Source: Periplaneta americana (lineage: Eukaryota; Arthropoda; Insecta; Blattodea; Blattidae). Taken from it: DNA of 64,000 nucleotides. Both the position numbers and the translations under genes were made by a program. Of this stretch, positions 22,770 through 34,295 are shown one piece after another. Each line of letters opens with the position of its first letter. Positions within the stretch are counted from its first letter, which is position 1. Location of the stretch: contig NC_091130.1 in assembly GCF_040183065.1 (NCBI RefSeq), forward strand, positions 28,494,359 through 28,558,358, given 5' to 3'. The notes beneath the pieces were generated by a model that was given only the letters and a program-made list of their open reading frames with translations, searched no databases and was not told where the DNA came from.

Positions 22770-22834
22770 ATTAACTAGCAACTGTTGTTTGCCTCTCATT
22801 ATTCCTGCGCAGTTGCAGAAGTGGAACCGTGGCT
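22770..22834. repeat. Inverted copy of the 6497-6623 TIR-like unit
   Basis: CAACTGTTGTTTGCCTCTCA then TTATTCCTGCGCAGTTGCAG is the inverse of the unit at 6508-6561. Only one end of the parent element was found here. Confidence 0.55.
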
Positions 22835-23022
22835 TAAGACAACCTGTTCTCGACGAGTACTTGCCCTCGACTCGAAATATAGCATTATGGTAAATCAATT
22901 TTGAAATTGAATGACAATACAAATCAAGTGCTGGAAGAAATTCGCTTTTACGTCTTTGCTTTTTCACAAAAGATCTGTATGAAATTTCGCACCACATTCT
23001 ACAAGTGTAGAAAGATTAGGAA

Positions 23023-23262
23023 GTGGAAACAGACGAGGAAGTGAAGAAAGGCAAAGGAAAAATAAGTAAAGATACGAAAGAGAAAAAAGGAGTGAAAATA
23101 AACGAGGAAGTGGAGATGACTGACGAGAAAGTAGAGATAGACGAAGAAGTGCACAAGACTGACGAGAAAGTAGAGACAGACGAGGAAGAGGAGATGGCAG
23201 CGGCGGATTTTCAGGGGAAGCAAGGGAGGCAATGCCTAATATTTTACCAGAACACAATATGA
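23023..23262 (+). other. Acidic repeat-coding segment related to a minisatellite
   Basis: An 80-codon open frame encodes Lys/Glu-rich imperfect repeats (METDEEVKKGKGKISKD, then 'MTDEKVEIDEEVHKTDEKVE'). At DNA level the core GACGAGAAAGTAGAGATAGA is the same 18-base module that builds the minisatellite at 25337-26065. The open frame is probably a by-product of the repeat rather than a gene; no splice or start context supports expression. Confidence 0.3.
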
Positions 23263-23390
23263 CAATATTAATTCCAGCTGAATTAAGATCAATAAGTTAT
23301 AGTAAAAGACGGACGTTTTTCCTTTTATATTAATTTTACTATTCACTACGACTGAGTTGTAAGTTACGTCAAGTTGACCACATATACAGG

Positions 23391-24001
23391 GTGTTCATTT
23401 CAAAGTGTGTCATGACGTCACTGTTGTGAGTCAGCGATTTGAAGCGAGTTTCAGCTTTTATGTCAGAGAAGTTGCCTATTATTCAAGGCGTTCAATCTGA
23501 ACTTGAAAACGTGTACGGTACAACTTGAACGTCGTAGCAACAGATGGCGATCTGTACGGTCTGTGTGCTACCATAACCTCTTTCGAACTGTGTTTTGCGC
23601 GGGCAAGTCGTACGCAGGGTATTTGTTATCATCGGTTGCGTAAGGTAACATTCCACAACACAAATCAAATGCTCCGTGTCCATGTTGACCGTCCAAATTA
23701 ATGTCAAGAAATACATAAGTACCTAATCGTCTTAACCCTCTCACCATATCCCGAGAGTAAGAAAAAAGTTCACCTCAGTATGTGTTTCCAAACTGTTCAC
23801 ATTCCTGCCACTACCGGCGTTACCATATGTATCGGTACGTACCGGTACTCTTCAGAATGAACACCGTACTTACTAGGCAACTTCTCTGGCACATAGGTAA
23901 TGCGCCTTTGCGGAAGTGTAGGAAAATTGAATTCTCTAGGCTCATCGGCTAGCCACATGACGGCATACGGCGAGCCACGACACACTTTGAACTGAACAGC
24001 C
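23391..24001. mobile_element. Short DNA-transposon derivative
   Basis: ACAGGGTGTTCATTTCAAAG followed by TGTGTC on the left is mirrored by GACACACTTTGAACTGAAC on the right. No transposase; the open frames inside are short and unrelated to known domains. The CAGGGTG-type end suggests a mariner/IS630 relative, but a TA duplication is not clear. Confidence 0.5.
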
Positions 24002-24083
24002 AGTAGTTGGTGATGCCTCCTCGCTGTACTGTAGATATTACAAATAATTCATACCGAAAAATAACAGATAGCGCTGTAACTTG

Positions 24084-25214
24084 TATGAGCTATTCCATCT
24101 CAAATCGACCGAAATATAGAGAAAATTGACCTTACAATTTCTAAATACAATAAAACTTTTTTTGTACGTAGAGAACTGTGATACAATGCTTTATGCAAAG
24201 TTTGAGGCATCAGAACTTCATAGTGTTTAAATTAAAAATATTTAAATTTATCGTATTTTCATAATATTTGCAACTTTAATCTGTTGTAGCTCCGAAATCC
24301 TTTCACCCAATGATCAAAATCATGGTTTATTTTGATGTTGAGAAATTAAAGTTTATATTGACATATAAACAGATCTTCTTACTTTTTATGGAAATAGAGA
24401 AATTTAGATTTTTCCTCATTAAGACGCCTTTGCCAAGGAAAAAATAATTTTAAAATATATAGTTAGATTCCGCATTGAAAGTACAAATAAACACATATTT
24501 TTTACTGATGGTATGTTGATAAGAAAGTATTGAAACTATCAAATAAAGAAAATAAATAGTACGCTCGTGAACTAACCAGCTGACTGTGAGGCGGGAGCTA
24601 GTCGAGGTAAGCAAGGCCAGGAGACATAAACACGTGATGTATCGTCTAGCAGTCATGACTGTGCTAGCTTTATCACAGGTTTTCATAAACACAGGAGTAC
24701 AATGACGCCCATCTTAAGCTCTCGGCCAGTGTGTGCGGTACTGCGCCGTTCAAGTCTAGGCGTGTGAAAATAATTTATTTAATACCCTCGAAACTTATTG
24801 CCGTACCACTAAGCAAACAATGCCGAATCCCTCTTAATAATGCAAGGTTTTTTCTCAATATTTTTTTACATTTTTACAAATTATCAAAAAGCCTAAAAGC
24901 AAGTAAAATCAGATTATCTGTCTCTCTGTATACAATAAAAATAAGGATTACTTCTTAACATAACCTACCAATGTCAGCTTCAAAATAAGCTCTCGTTCAA
25001 TGTTCTGCAGTAAATGGTTCCAGAGTTCTGAGCGCTGAAAGAGGCTTGTTTTGATAAAATACGCTAAATTTGTCGCTCAATAATACGAAAACCGTTTGAC
25101 TTTCGATAGTATATTTTTGAAAATGCACTCTCCTCAGCACCTTGTATAAATAGGGAAAAAATTAGAGTTAAAAAAATGCGAGATTTTTACTGATCGGTTT
25201 CATATGGAATAGCC
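24084..25214. mobile_element. Unclassified element with GGCTATTCCAT termini
   Basis: The left end GAGCTATTCCATCTCAAATC and the right end GGTTTCATATGGAATAGCCC are inverted repeats. The interior is AT-rich with small open frames but no recognisable transposase. No target duplication resolved. Confidence 0.5.
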
Positions 25215-25336
25215 CGTTTATAATCGACATCTAGCACTCTAGCAGCCTGCAGTGTCTTCTATGCGTGAGCAGAAGAGAGGAGACAACTACGTCACTCTGC
25301 TCCCCGGTAACCATGACAACAGCACTTCAAGCAATG

Positions 25337-26065
25337 AGATAGACGAGGCAGTTGAGATAGATGAAGTAATGAAAGACGAATAATGGAGATAGACGAGGAA
25401 GTTGAGATAGATGAAGTAATGAAAGACGAATAATGGAGATAGACGAGGAAGTTGAGATAGATGAAGTAATGAAAGACGAATAATGGAGACAGACGAGGAA
25501 GTTGAGATAGATGAAGTAATGAAAGACGAATAATGGAGACAGACGAGAAAGTAGAGATAGACGAAGAAGTTGAGATAGATGAAGTAATGAAAGACGAATA
25601 ATGGAGACAGACGAGAAAGTAGAGATAGACGAGGAAGTTGAGATAGATGAAGTAATGAAAGACGAATAATGGAGACAGACGAGAAAGTAGAGATGACGAG
25701 GAAGTTGAGATAGATGAAGTAATGAAAGACGAATAATGGAGACAGACGAGAAAGTAGAGATAGACGAGGAAGTTGAGATAGATGAAGTAATGAAAGACGA
25801 ATAATGGAGACAGACGAGAAAGTTGAGATAGATGAAGTAATGAAAGACGAATAATGGAGACAGACGAGGAAGTTGAGATAGATGAAGTAGTGAAAGACGA
25901 ATATTGGAGACAGACGAGAAAGTAGAGATAGACGAGGAAGTTGAGATAGATGAAGTAATGAAAGACGAATAATGGAGACAGACGAGAAAGTAGAGATAGA
26001 CGAGGAAACTGAGATAGATGAAGTAATGAAAGACGAATAATGGAGACAGACGAGAAAGTAGAGAT
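25337..26065. repeat. Minisatellite of 50- and 68-base units
   Basis: About twelve units are built from three modules: A (ACGAGAAAGTAGAGATAG), B (ACGAGGAAGTTGAGATAG) and C (32 bases, ATGAAGTAATGAAAGACGAA onwards). The first four units are B+C (50 bases); later ones are mostly A+B+C (68 bases). Unit lengths are not multiples of three, so the long open frame on the minus strand (25292-26107) cycles through all phases and is not a gene. Confidence 0.9.
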
Positions 26066-26481
26066 ATTATCTGTACTGTTTAGGAAAACTGTATAATAAG
26101 GTCTCATGCCATATAATTATTAATTTCCAACTTGTAAATTATTCCTTTTATTTATAAACAAGAGAGAATTCAGTTCTTGAAGCCGAACTTGGACAAATTA
26201 TAATACGGAATACATTAACCTTACGTAATAGTATCCATAAAGTTGAAATTGCAATTGTTTGACATAGGCAGTTTCATACATGATATTAAAATTACCAAGA
26301 ATAATTGCGGTTCTTATTTTTACGATATACAAATTTAATTTCACCCGTATAACGACAATAACTGGTATGCCGTTTATTATTAAATCTCCGCATACATGGA
26401 AAACCTACTTCACCATGAGGTATGGTAGACTTATAGTTTGGTACAAGCCAAAAACGTACGTAAGCATTACAGCATAATTAA

Positions 26482-28178
26482 CACAAGGTGGGCCAAAGAA
26501 ACGGGAGATTTTAATTTTGTTGTTTGTAGTACATTGATTTTTTTAGTAGGCTTAGATTCATTTTCATTGTTTAGCCTGACTGTTGCAATTCATTAAATAT
26601 GGAGCATTGGACTGGTGAGCAACGAGGATTACTGTAAAATCTTATCTAAATGGTCAACGAGCACAAGCTGCTCGTAGGGAGTTTCGCCGCTACTTTCAAC
26701 TACGTCGTCATGATCCTGTGACCTCTTCACATACGATTAAAACTTGGGTTCGCAATTTATAAGAAACAGACAGAGCACTAAAGAAGAAACCCCCAGGTAA
26801 AGAAAAACTGTCAGTGGTCGTGCGAAAACTGTTAATGCAACTCGTTATGTGATATTGTTTCAATTTTAGTGGTCGAACTGAGATGAAGCTATTTTCGTTT
26901 GAACCTATCAACCTGAGTTCAGCAAGACGATGCAATAGAACCAGCATTTCCAACTCCAGTTTGCAGAAATACACTAAACGCTTACAAAAACCCACTAAAT
27001 ATAGCATAAAACCCATTAGATTTTATATGTATATTACATATTTTAAAATAGTAATAATAGGCTATAAATAATTATTAAACACTTAACAAAACTACAAAAG
27101 AAGAGATTCTACATAATCATTATCGTCTTCTTCTTCTTCAGTCGTAGTTGCAGAAGTTGAAGCACCTGCAGTTTTTGGTATGCATGTTGCTATTGTTCCG
27201 ATTTTTTTAACAATGTGTTCAGGCCACGGCCTACTTGTAGGCCGCCGTGGTTCAGGCAAGTCAAAATCATGGAAAAATTTACCACACCATCTCAATGCAG
27301 CCGAAATTGACCGTTATACATTTGTCCCCTTCTATTTCTAATTTTGATTTTAATTATATTCATCTAGCTACCAGGGAGGCAGAGCATAAAAAGTGAGAAC
27401 TCAGCTAATTCCTTGAATGGGTTCATATCTGAAGCATCTTTATACTGAAAAACTTCACACCAAAAACCACTGTTAAAACCAATGACGTTATAGTTAAAAA
27501 ACAGAGTGGTGCCTCCACGTGTTATGTATGATTCAGGACTTCCCCTTTTCTACAGATGAGAGGAATGCTGACACAGGACAAAGTAGAGTTTAGTTGTTTA
27601 AAGAAAAAACAAATTCCCACTGATCTGAGCGCGAAAAGAATTAGATTTCCCACTGCCCACCGTTCAATAATTTTTTCCCACCGACAGAGAGAGAAAAAAA
27701 CTAGATTTAGTGGGAAAACCACCGTGTTGGCAACACTGAATAGAACATACTGCAGCCATCTCTATGACATAAATGCGAAATCTGTTTGGGGATGACGTCA
27801 TATCGAGAAATGGACACATCGTCTGGCCTGCACGGTCCCCCGATTCAAGTGCACGTGGTTTCTTTTTATGGGGTATCTAAAAGTAAGGTATATGGAAACA
27901 AAACCGCGAAACATTGAACAACTGAAGAGAACAATTCGAGAAGAAATTTCAAACATTACAGCTGCAACGTTGCAAAGTGTAATGAGAAACTTCAAACAGA
28001 GATTACAAGAATGTATGCACGTTGGTGGAGGGCATTTGAAGGATTTAATTTTCAAAAAGTTGTGGTTACTTGCAAATAGCATACTATATTCTATATTTTC
28101 ATACAATAAAAGTCAATACAATATCTAAAGTTTCATTTCGCTATTTAAAAATCTTCCATTTCTTTGGCCCACCCTGTG
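26482..28178 (+). mobile_element. mariner-like element (mariner-b), disrupted
   Basis: The left end CACAAGGTGGGCCAAAGAAA and the right end TTTCTTTGGCCCACCCTGTG are inverted repeats. It contains the two ends of a transposase gene (about 26599-26760 and 27800-28056). About 1 kb between them is unrelated AT-rich sequence, including a minus-strand open frame at 27092-27295 with an acidic end that I do not recognise. Confidence 0.7.
26599..28056 (+). pseudogene. mariner-like transposase, interrupted
   Basis: The N-terminal part starts at ATG 26599 (MEHWTGEQRG), shifts frame, then reads 'VKSYLNGQRAQAARREFRRY' and 'SSHTIKTWVRN', a helix-turn-helix DNA-binding region. The C-terminal part (27800-28056) reads 'WPARSPDSSARGFFLWG' and, after a frameshift, 'YLKVRYMETKPRNIEQLKRT' ending 'HVGGGHLKDLIF'. 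'WP.RSPD...FFLWG' is the motif around the last catalytic acidic residue in this mariner group. The intervening catalytic domain is missing or replaced, so the gene is dead. Confidence 0.7.
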
Positions 28179-28205
28179 CGCCATGAGAACGGTGCATGCA
28201 ATGTT

Positions 28206-28345
28206 AATTCTAGAAACACGTATTTTTTACTTGGTTATTTAACGACACTATATCAACTACGAGGTTATTTAGCGTCGTTGAAACTCGTGATAGCGAGATA
28301 TTTGGAGAGATGAGGCCGAGGATTTGCTATAGATCAGCTGATATT
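28206..28345 (+). mobile_element. SINE/LINE 3'-type fragment
   Basis: Contains 'GGTTATTTAACGACACTATA', 'GGTTATTTAGCGTCGTTGAA' and 'GAGATGAGGCCGAGGATTTG', a block typical of tRNA-SINE bodies in this genome style. It runs directly into the LINE end at 28345. Confidence 0.45.
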
Positions 28346-28715
28346 TGCCTTACGGGATGAAGTTACAGGAGAATGGAGAAAGTTACACAACGCAGAACTG
28401 CACGCATTGTATTCTTCACCTGACATAATTAGGAACATTACATCCAGACATTTGCGATGGGCAGGGCATGTAGCACGTAAGGGCGAATCCAGGAATGCAC
28501 ATAGAGTGTTAGTTGGGAGACCGGAGGGAAAAAGACCTTTGGGGAGGCCGAGACGTAGATGGGAGGATAATATTAAAATGGATTTGAGGGAGGTGGGATA
28601 TGATGATAGGGACTGGATTAATCTTGCACAGGATAGGGACCGATGGCGGGCTTATGTGAGGGCGGCAATGAACCTTCGGGTTCCTTAAAAGCCATTTGTA
28701 AGTAAGTAAGTAAGT
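28345..28715 (+). mobile_element. LINE 3' end (AAGT-tailed family)
   Basis: Encodes 'MYSSPDIIRNITSRHLRWAG', 'HVARKGESRNAHRVLVGRPE', 'GRPRRRWEDNIKMDLREVGY' to 'AAMNLRVP', a stop, then a 'GTAAGTAAGTAAG' tail. This is the least damaged copy of the C-terminal region in the window. 5' truncated, hence inactive. Confidence 0.9.
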
Positions 28716-28747
28716 GTTCCTTTATGCCACTCTATAACACCTTTCTA

Positions 28748-28960
28748 TTGCTCTAACGCTAGCGCGCTGGTTTACCCTTGACGTAGTCCGGGTTCGGTGC
28801 CCGGCTAGAGCACGATGAAATTTTTCATAGACAAAGACGTTGCAGAGGAATTTTCTCGGGGCACTCCCCTACTAACACACTCTACCTTACCTTCGTTTCA
28901 TTAATGAAATCTGCAATAATAAAAAATAGGTAAGGGTGGAGTCTAAGGAGTAGTTTCCGA
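28748..28960 (+). mobile_element. tRNA-derived SINE, family 3
   Basis: The head includes 'CTAACGCTAGCGCGCTGG' (A-box-like) and 'GGGTTCGGTGCCCGGC' (B-box-like), followed by the body 'TTTTCATAGACAAAGACG' and 'TCTCGGGGCACTCCCC'. It is too degenerate to be a functional tRNA gene. Confidence 0.5.
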
Positions 28961-29118
28961 TATTGACATAGGAACGCCTTGGAACTCCGGGCCATGGGGA
29001 TTATCAGGTACATGTCTCAGGATGGGACCTTGCTCCAACTGGGCGGTCCATCTGTCAACATCGGATTCGCGAATGCCACCAGGCCATCTGTCGTACTTCG
29101 AAAATCATTGCATATAAC

Positions 29119-29121
<3 letters not shown>

Positions 29122-29184
<63 letters not shown>
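29122..29184. repeat. (AAT)n microsatellite
   Basis: About 21 ATA/AAT triplets. The poly-isoleucine open frames across it are artefacts. Confidence 0.95.
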
Positions 29185-29186
<2 letters not shown>

Positions 29187-29675
29187 GACTAAAATGCATC
29201 TGAAGTCAGATTAGTGTAATAGCCTATGTATTTTAGAAAAACGAACTTCTTGGCACAGCCTTTATAAATACAGTGATAAAAAACATAGCTTTTGAAAACA
29301 TATTCAAATATCCGTTTTTAATCCGCTATAACTTTTGAGCATGTAGAGTTTCTTCGTAAAATTAATATTAAAAATGCTACAAATACTCACTTGGTATGTA
29401 TTATAATCTAAGGAAGTTTACTGTAAATAAAAAGTTACTGACGTCTTCGAGTACACGTTTCTGTTCTGAAAAATAAAATGTTATGCACTTGTGTCTAGCC
29501 TCATTGTGATTTGTGCCTTTGTAACATACTAGGATACATCTACTGGAACCGCTTAAGACGGCAGTTGCGATATTCCTAATAAATGGAATTCTTAGCGTCA
29601 TGGGTGAGTTAAAATGTTTAATTAAATATTTTATGTATGAAGTGTTAGAAGGTTGTGCACAAAATTTACTCCGTA

Positions 29676-30991
29676 CAATTGAAACGTTGGGCCGAATAAC
29701 GGTCTATGTTACAATTTTTCAAAATCTACTTTTTAATGGAATAAAGTTCTGTATAGTCTTACACAGCTGTCACAAAAATTGTATCTCAATATCCGTAACA
29801 GAGGCGCTCCTACAGTACACGAGTTACAGCCATAAATTTCTTGACTGGAACAACGGTCTATGTCACTAGTTACTTCTAGCGTATCCAGTTACATCGTAGC
29901 GGGAGTTGTTCTCTTTACGAGTACTTGAACTCTGTGTATCAGGTTTCGATTGATATATTATGTAAAATGGACGACTGCAAGACAGTGACGATTTCTACGG
30001 TAGATTTGACCGGCTAAATAAATCTAAAAGAAAAGCATCCAGACAAATAATATTAATAAGTGAAAATTTGTGTCACGAAAGTCGCTGAGGGATAATGGTC
30101 TTGTGTATACAACAAGGAAGACGAAGTCGCAAGTCAGTGCGGAAGATCCCCAATTAGTGTAAGTTCCTGTCTGTTATTTTTTAAGTATTTTATTAGTTAT
30201 ATTTTAATTTACACTTTACCTAGTGTTAGTTGGTCTATGTTGTGTTTTGCCTCCATAGTTCATCTTAGAATTTTATCACGGTATTTCGTTTCAAGAACAG
30301 ATTTGTGGAAATTCTTGTAAGGAGAAGTGCTCACAGCTTGCTCTTGATGTTTGAAAGAAGCTGTTTAAAATGTATTACTTTCTTACAGGCATCATTTAAA
30401 AACTGCGATTGTTATAGCCTTCATTATTACCAATAATTCATACTTAACAGGTAAGCCATCTGTTGGGATGGATAGTGAATATCCGGGACAGGGGTTCAAA
30501 TTCCATCCCCCAACAATTTCTCAACTGAAATATTTAATTTTCTTTATTCGTTTGTTACTGTTACAACTTTCATTAATTTAATGGTGTACGTTTATTCATA
30601 ACATGACTTTGAGCATGGTGTTAATTCATATTAATCTATAGCACTTAAAAATAAATGCCATAATCGTTTTTTTCATAATTTAACTTTTTTATTGATTTTG
30701 TAAATTTCATAATATTCTGACTGTATAAAACTGTTTATTACGGTATCTGTAATTCGCAGTAGCATTTCTGTGGAGTTAAAAATGTTACAAACTGATGTGT
30801 AATATGACCTTCAATAACATACACACGTATACTTCACTGGGCGTAAAAAACATATTGATGGAATAACGGACTATGTTGCCCGTCCAATAGTAAATTTCTG
30901 AGCGAAATTACCATGTAACATTTTTGTTCCTCCTGCTCAATTAGTACCCATATATTGTGACATAGACCGTTATTCGGCCCAACTCTTCAAA
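29676..30991. mobile_element. pogo-like element with AACGGTCTATG subterminal repeats (pogo-b)
   Basis: The inverted termini contain TTGGGCCGAATAACGGTCTA on the left and its exact inverse near 30980 on the right. Plausible bordering TA dinucleotides are at 29674-29675 and 30992-30993. AACGG(T/A)CTATGT recurs at 29700, 29853, 30862 and, inverted, 30963. No transposase was recognised. The layout resembles pogo-a at 15597-19810. Confidence 0.55.
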
Positions 30992-32107
30992 TAAAGATTG
31001 GGGAACGGATTATTATACACTGAAAGGTAGAAATTATGTTTCAAATAGGCGACTTGATTGTTTACACATATATAACAGTTGTCAAAATAGATAAAAGTTC
31101 AGTCTGGTATAAACTGTGACGATTCAAGGCTGCTTGACGTCCGAGATTTGACCACTTCCGATGTCTTGAACGTTCGCTTGATTCACTCACAACAATTTTT
31201 GACAAAATGGGACATTCGATATGTGTCCAAAGATGCTAAATAAAAAAAATATAATTTAAGAATTCTACCTAACTTTTAAATTGAAGCGTAATCTATTAAA
31301 AAGACAATTTTAGAGCCTTTAGTATTCGTAACAATATAAATCCATATACATTCTAATCTACAAAAAATTCTGAATTTTTTAAAACCGATAAAAATCTATA
31401 CTATTTATTCCCTTAAAATACATTGAAGTAGATAATGATGTTGAAAAAGAAATTTTAAATGTTTAAAATCGATGGTGTCCGGGTAAAGGGGATTAAGCCA
31501 TTCTCTCTCTCTCTCTTTTGGTGCAAATAGAGTTTTGTTCCCTAGATGAATACACAAATTAAATTCTACAAGTGGGTGTGCAAAAAACTAAATAATACTA
31601 GCATTTGATATGTATTCAGAGAGGCCTTGACATTAGTTTGATGGAATGAATTCATAAGCATGTTACTTATGTAGTATAATTAACATTCACTCTGATTATG
31701 AAATCGCTCACTACTGGTCTGTCACCTCGCTGTCGTGTGATTCCTGACGCACATGATGTCATTCAAATTCGTTATCATAAAACGTAAACAACCCTGTTTT
31801 CCTTAATCCATATTGAAGTACTGTCCAAATTTCACAAGAGGATCCCTGTTAGGGGAGTATGGTCCTTGCGGGGTAAGAGGAGAGAGGAAGCCAGTAACTC
31901 AGCGTTCTTGAAGGAGCAGGTGGATGGGAGTGATGTCACTGGCCGGGTGGGACAAACAAGGCTCAGTCAACGGTACCGTGTCGGGGATAGATTATAAGCA
32001 GGCTTCGAGACTTCGGACCCAATAGAGCAGTTCAGTGGGAAATCCGCATAACGGCGTACTGAGTATAGTGGTAAAGCGTAGGCTACAGTGGGTGGGGGTA
32101 CTGTAGA

Positions 32108-32400
32108 ATGAATGCCAACATATACGCAAAGAAAAACGTTCTAGATTTGAAGGTTCTGACGAATAATTTGGTTTTCTTACAAACCTATTTTCAAACTGTG
32201 TCTGAAATTATTACACGGTTAGAAAAGTCAGAGCAAGAGATGCCGGAAGCTCTCAAAATAGTTGAGGAAATGACACAGAGAATTAATGAGACACGAAGTA
32301 CACAGGTTATTGAACGTGTGAAACAGAAGTGGAAATCAATTTTATGTAAAAATAACGGATATGGAACATTGTGTAATATAAATTGCAAATTAGTAGACTT
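32108..32400 (+). pseudogene. hAT transposase C-terminal fragment
   Basis: Open from ATG 32108: 'VFLQTYFQTVSEIITRLEKS', 'EALKIVEEMTQRINETRSTQ', 'VKQKWKSILCKNNGYGTLCN'. It ends where the nested element begins; the protein sequence resumes about 33497 in the same sense with the region that leads to the hAT dimerisation block. It lacks the BED finger and both catalytic Asp residues. Compare the minus-strand copies at 346-712 and 54699-55070. Confidence 0.7.
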
Positions 32401-32401
32401 A

Positions 32402-33496
32402 CCGTGGTAAGAATAAACATGAGTGTATAGTATATACTGGACTTCTTTTAGTATATACTCTTGTTAGTAAGAATAAAAACATTTGAGTACCTACTCATTT
32501 TTGATTACATACTCATGGAAGCAAAGTAGAATATACTCAAGTGTCCATCTTGTACAGAATATATACTCATGCTTGATAAGAATAAAAGCCAGTATATTCT
32601 CATATTTATAAGTTCGTTCTCATGTTATTATGAGTATGGTTTGTAGCAGACTCAATTCTGAATATTTGTTGATTTGTGTTCAGTTTAAAGTTAAATAAAA
32701 AAATGACAGAATTTATGAACTATGTAGTACCTCACGGAAAAATATAGAAAAAGACGTGAACTTCAGAAGCCTTTACGACTTCACAAAAGTGAATGTCAAA
32801 AAGGTTAAACACGTATTTCTTATTCATACAAAAAAATAACCTATAAAAGTATGAATGGCTATCAAATTATAAGGTTAGACTGTATTGTTAAACATAATTA
32901 ACAATTACAGTTTATTTTATAAAATTTGAATTACAAAATGCAATTACTTGTAACTTTAAATTATATATATAACTCTCTATAATAAAAAATAGAATTAGCA
33001 TAACTGGAATTCTAGAAATGGATTGTAATCTTTATTCAACATCCCGTAATGACGATTTCCCAGTATTATTTTCTATGTTTATTAACATCACTTATCTTAT
33101 TCTCTCTCTCTTTCATGTTTATTTATTTACTTATTTATTTATTTAATTAATTAATTTGTTTATTTATTTACTTATTTGTTTATTTATTTATTTATTTATT
33201 TACTTATTTATTTATAAAACCAAAACACAAACCACTACAGCATGAGGATAGCATGTGAAAGTCTATAAAAAAAACTGAGTATCACGGTGCAATGTGGTCA
33301 AAGAGGATAGGTAACACAAGTACATACTAACTTTTAAACGATCAAGAAGGCTGTAGAGATGAGTATATATTCGCGTTAGGTAGAATGTCTTTAGTCTTAC
33401 GAATATGAGTATGTTCTAGTGGTTATGAGTATATAATCACAGGAAGTGCTCATACTCATAAGTATAAACCTTGAGAAAGTACTTAAGCTTTATTCT
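32402..33496. mobile_element. Nested element rich in GAGTATATACTC-type motifs
   Basis: It interrupts hAT-beta copy 2 between two parts that are continuous in copies 1 and 3. The ends are GTAAGAATAAA on the left and TTTATTCTTAC on the right. Inside, near both ends, motifs such as GAGTATATACTC and ATGAGTAT recur many times in both orientations. The middle contains a TTTA simple repeat (33115-33215). No gene. Confidence 0.6.
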
Positions 33497-34208
33497 TACT
33501 ACCCATAAAGTCACCCGAGAATAAAGGATTATCTCTTAGAGACTGCAATGAGGTTAGCTTTTTTCGTTTTGCTCCTATCACGTCATACGACGTAGCGCGC
33601 AGCTTTTCACAATAAAAACTATGTATGGCAGATAACCGAAAAATATTTACGTTTGAGACACTGAAAATGTATCTTGTAGTACATTGCAATTCGGTACTGT
33701 AACTGTTCTTTCTAAATACGACCAATAGGATAGATGAAGAAATTAAAATTGATACATGTTTATTTTCACCATTAACATTGTGTATAATTAATCACAAATG
33801 CTTATAAAAGAATAAATAAATGCTTTTCATATTCTCTTGATATTGTCATGTGTGTGTTTCCCCATACTACCGTACTCTACTCTAGATACCTCAATACATC
33901 TCTACCTTTCACCACCTGCAGTGAGTCAACAACCTATAGTACAAGCACAGTAAACTTATTGTATCGGGTCCAAAGTCTCGAAGCCTGGTTATAGGAGTGG
34001 GGAAAAAACTCGCATTCCTTGCTCGGATCTTCTCGTGAAATCCTTTTTTTTTCTCGAAGAAATTCGACGGCAATTTGCTCTGCCATCATTTCTCAGGGAT
34101 GACATTGTGATAACAGTGTTAAAAAATCCTGATTAATCACATGGTGCCACATTAATAGCATTGTAATTTTTCATGCTCCTTTCTCGTTTTTTTTTATTTC
34201 ATTATCTA

Positions 34209-34212
<4 letters not shown>

Positions 34213-34290
<78 letters not shown>
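34213..34290. repeat. (TA)n(GA)n compound microsatellite
   Basis: A TA run followed directly by a GA run, about 78 bases together. Confidence 0.95.

Positions 34291-34295
<5 letters not shown>

Larger units (their letters stand above)
31999..33987 (+). mobile_element. hAT-beta deletion derivative, copy 2, itself interrupted
   Basis: Termini CAGGCTTCGAGACTTCGGAC and CCAAAGTCTCGAAGCCTG. Flanking octamers ATTATAAG and GTTATAGG match at six of eight positions. Without the 1.1 kb insertion at 32402-33496 the element is about 0.9 kb, the size of the other two copies. The transposase remnant is on the plus strand. Confidence 0.85.

Noticed and set aside
25292-26107. 271-codon open frame on the minus strand
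   Set aside because: Produced by the 50/68-base minisatellite, which lacks stops in all minus-strand phases; low-complexity Leu/Ser/Phe product.
27092-27295. Minus-strand 67-codon frame with an acidic C-terminus
   Set aside because: No recognised domain, lies inside a disrupted mariner element; not enough to call a gene.
29017-29203. Poly-isoleucine open frames
   Set aside because: Translation of an (AAT)n microsatellite.
30389-30450. Candidate signal-peptide exon of the protease (hydrophobic LKTAIVIAFIIT, correct phase, AG and GT at its edges)
   Set aside because: No in-frame Met in it or in a plausible preceding exon, and it lies inside the probable pogo-b element; likely coincidence.
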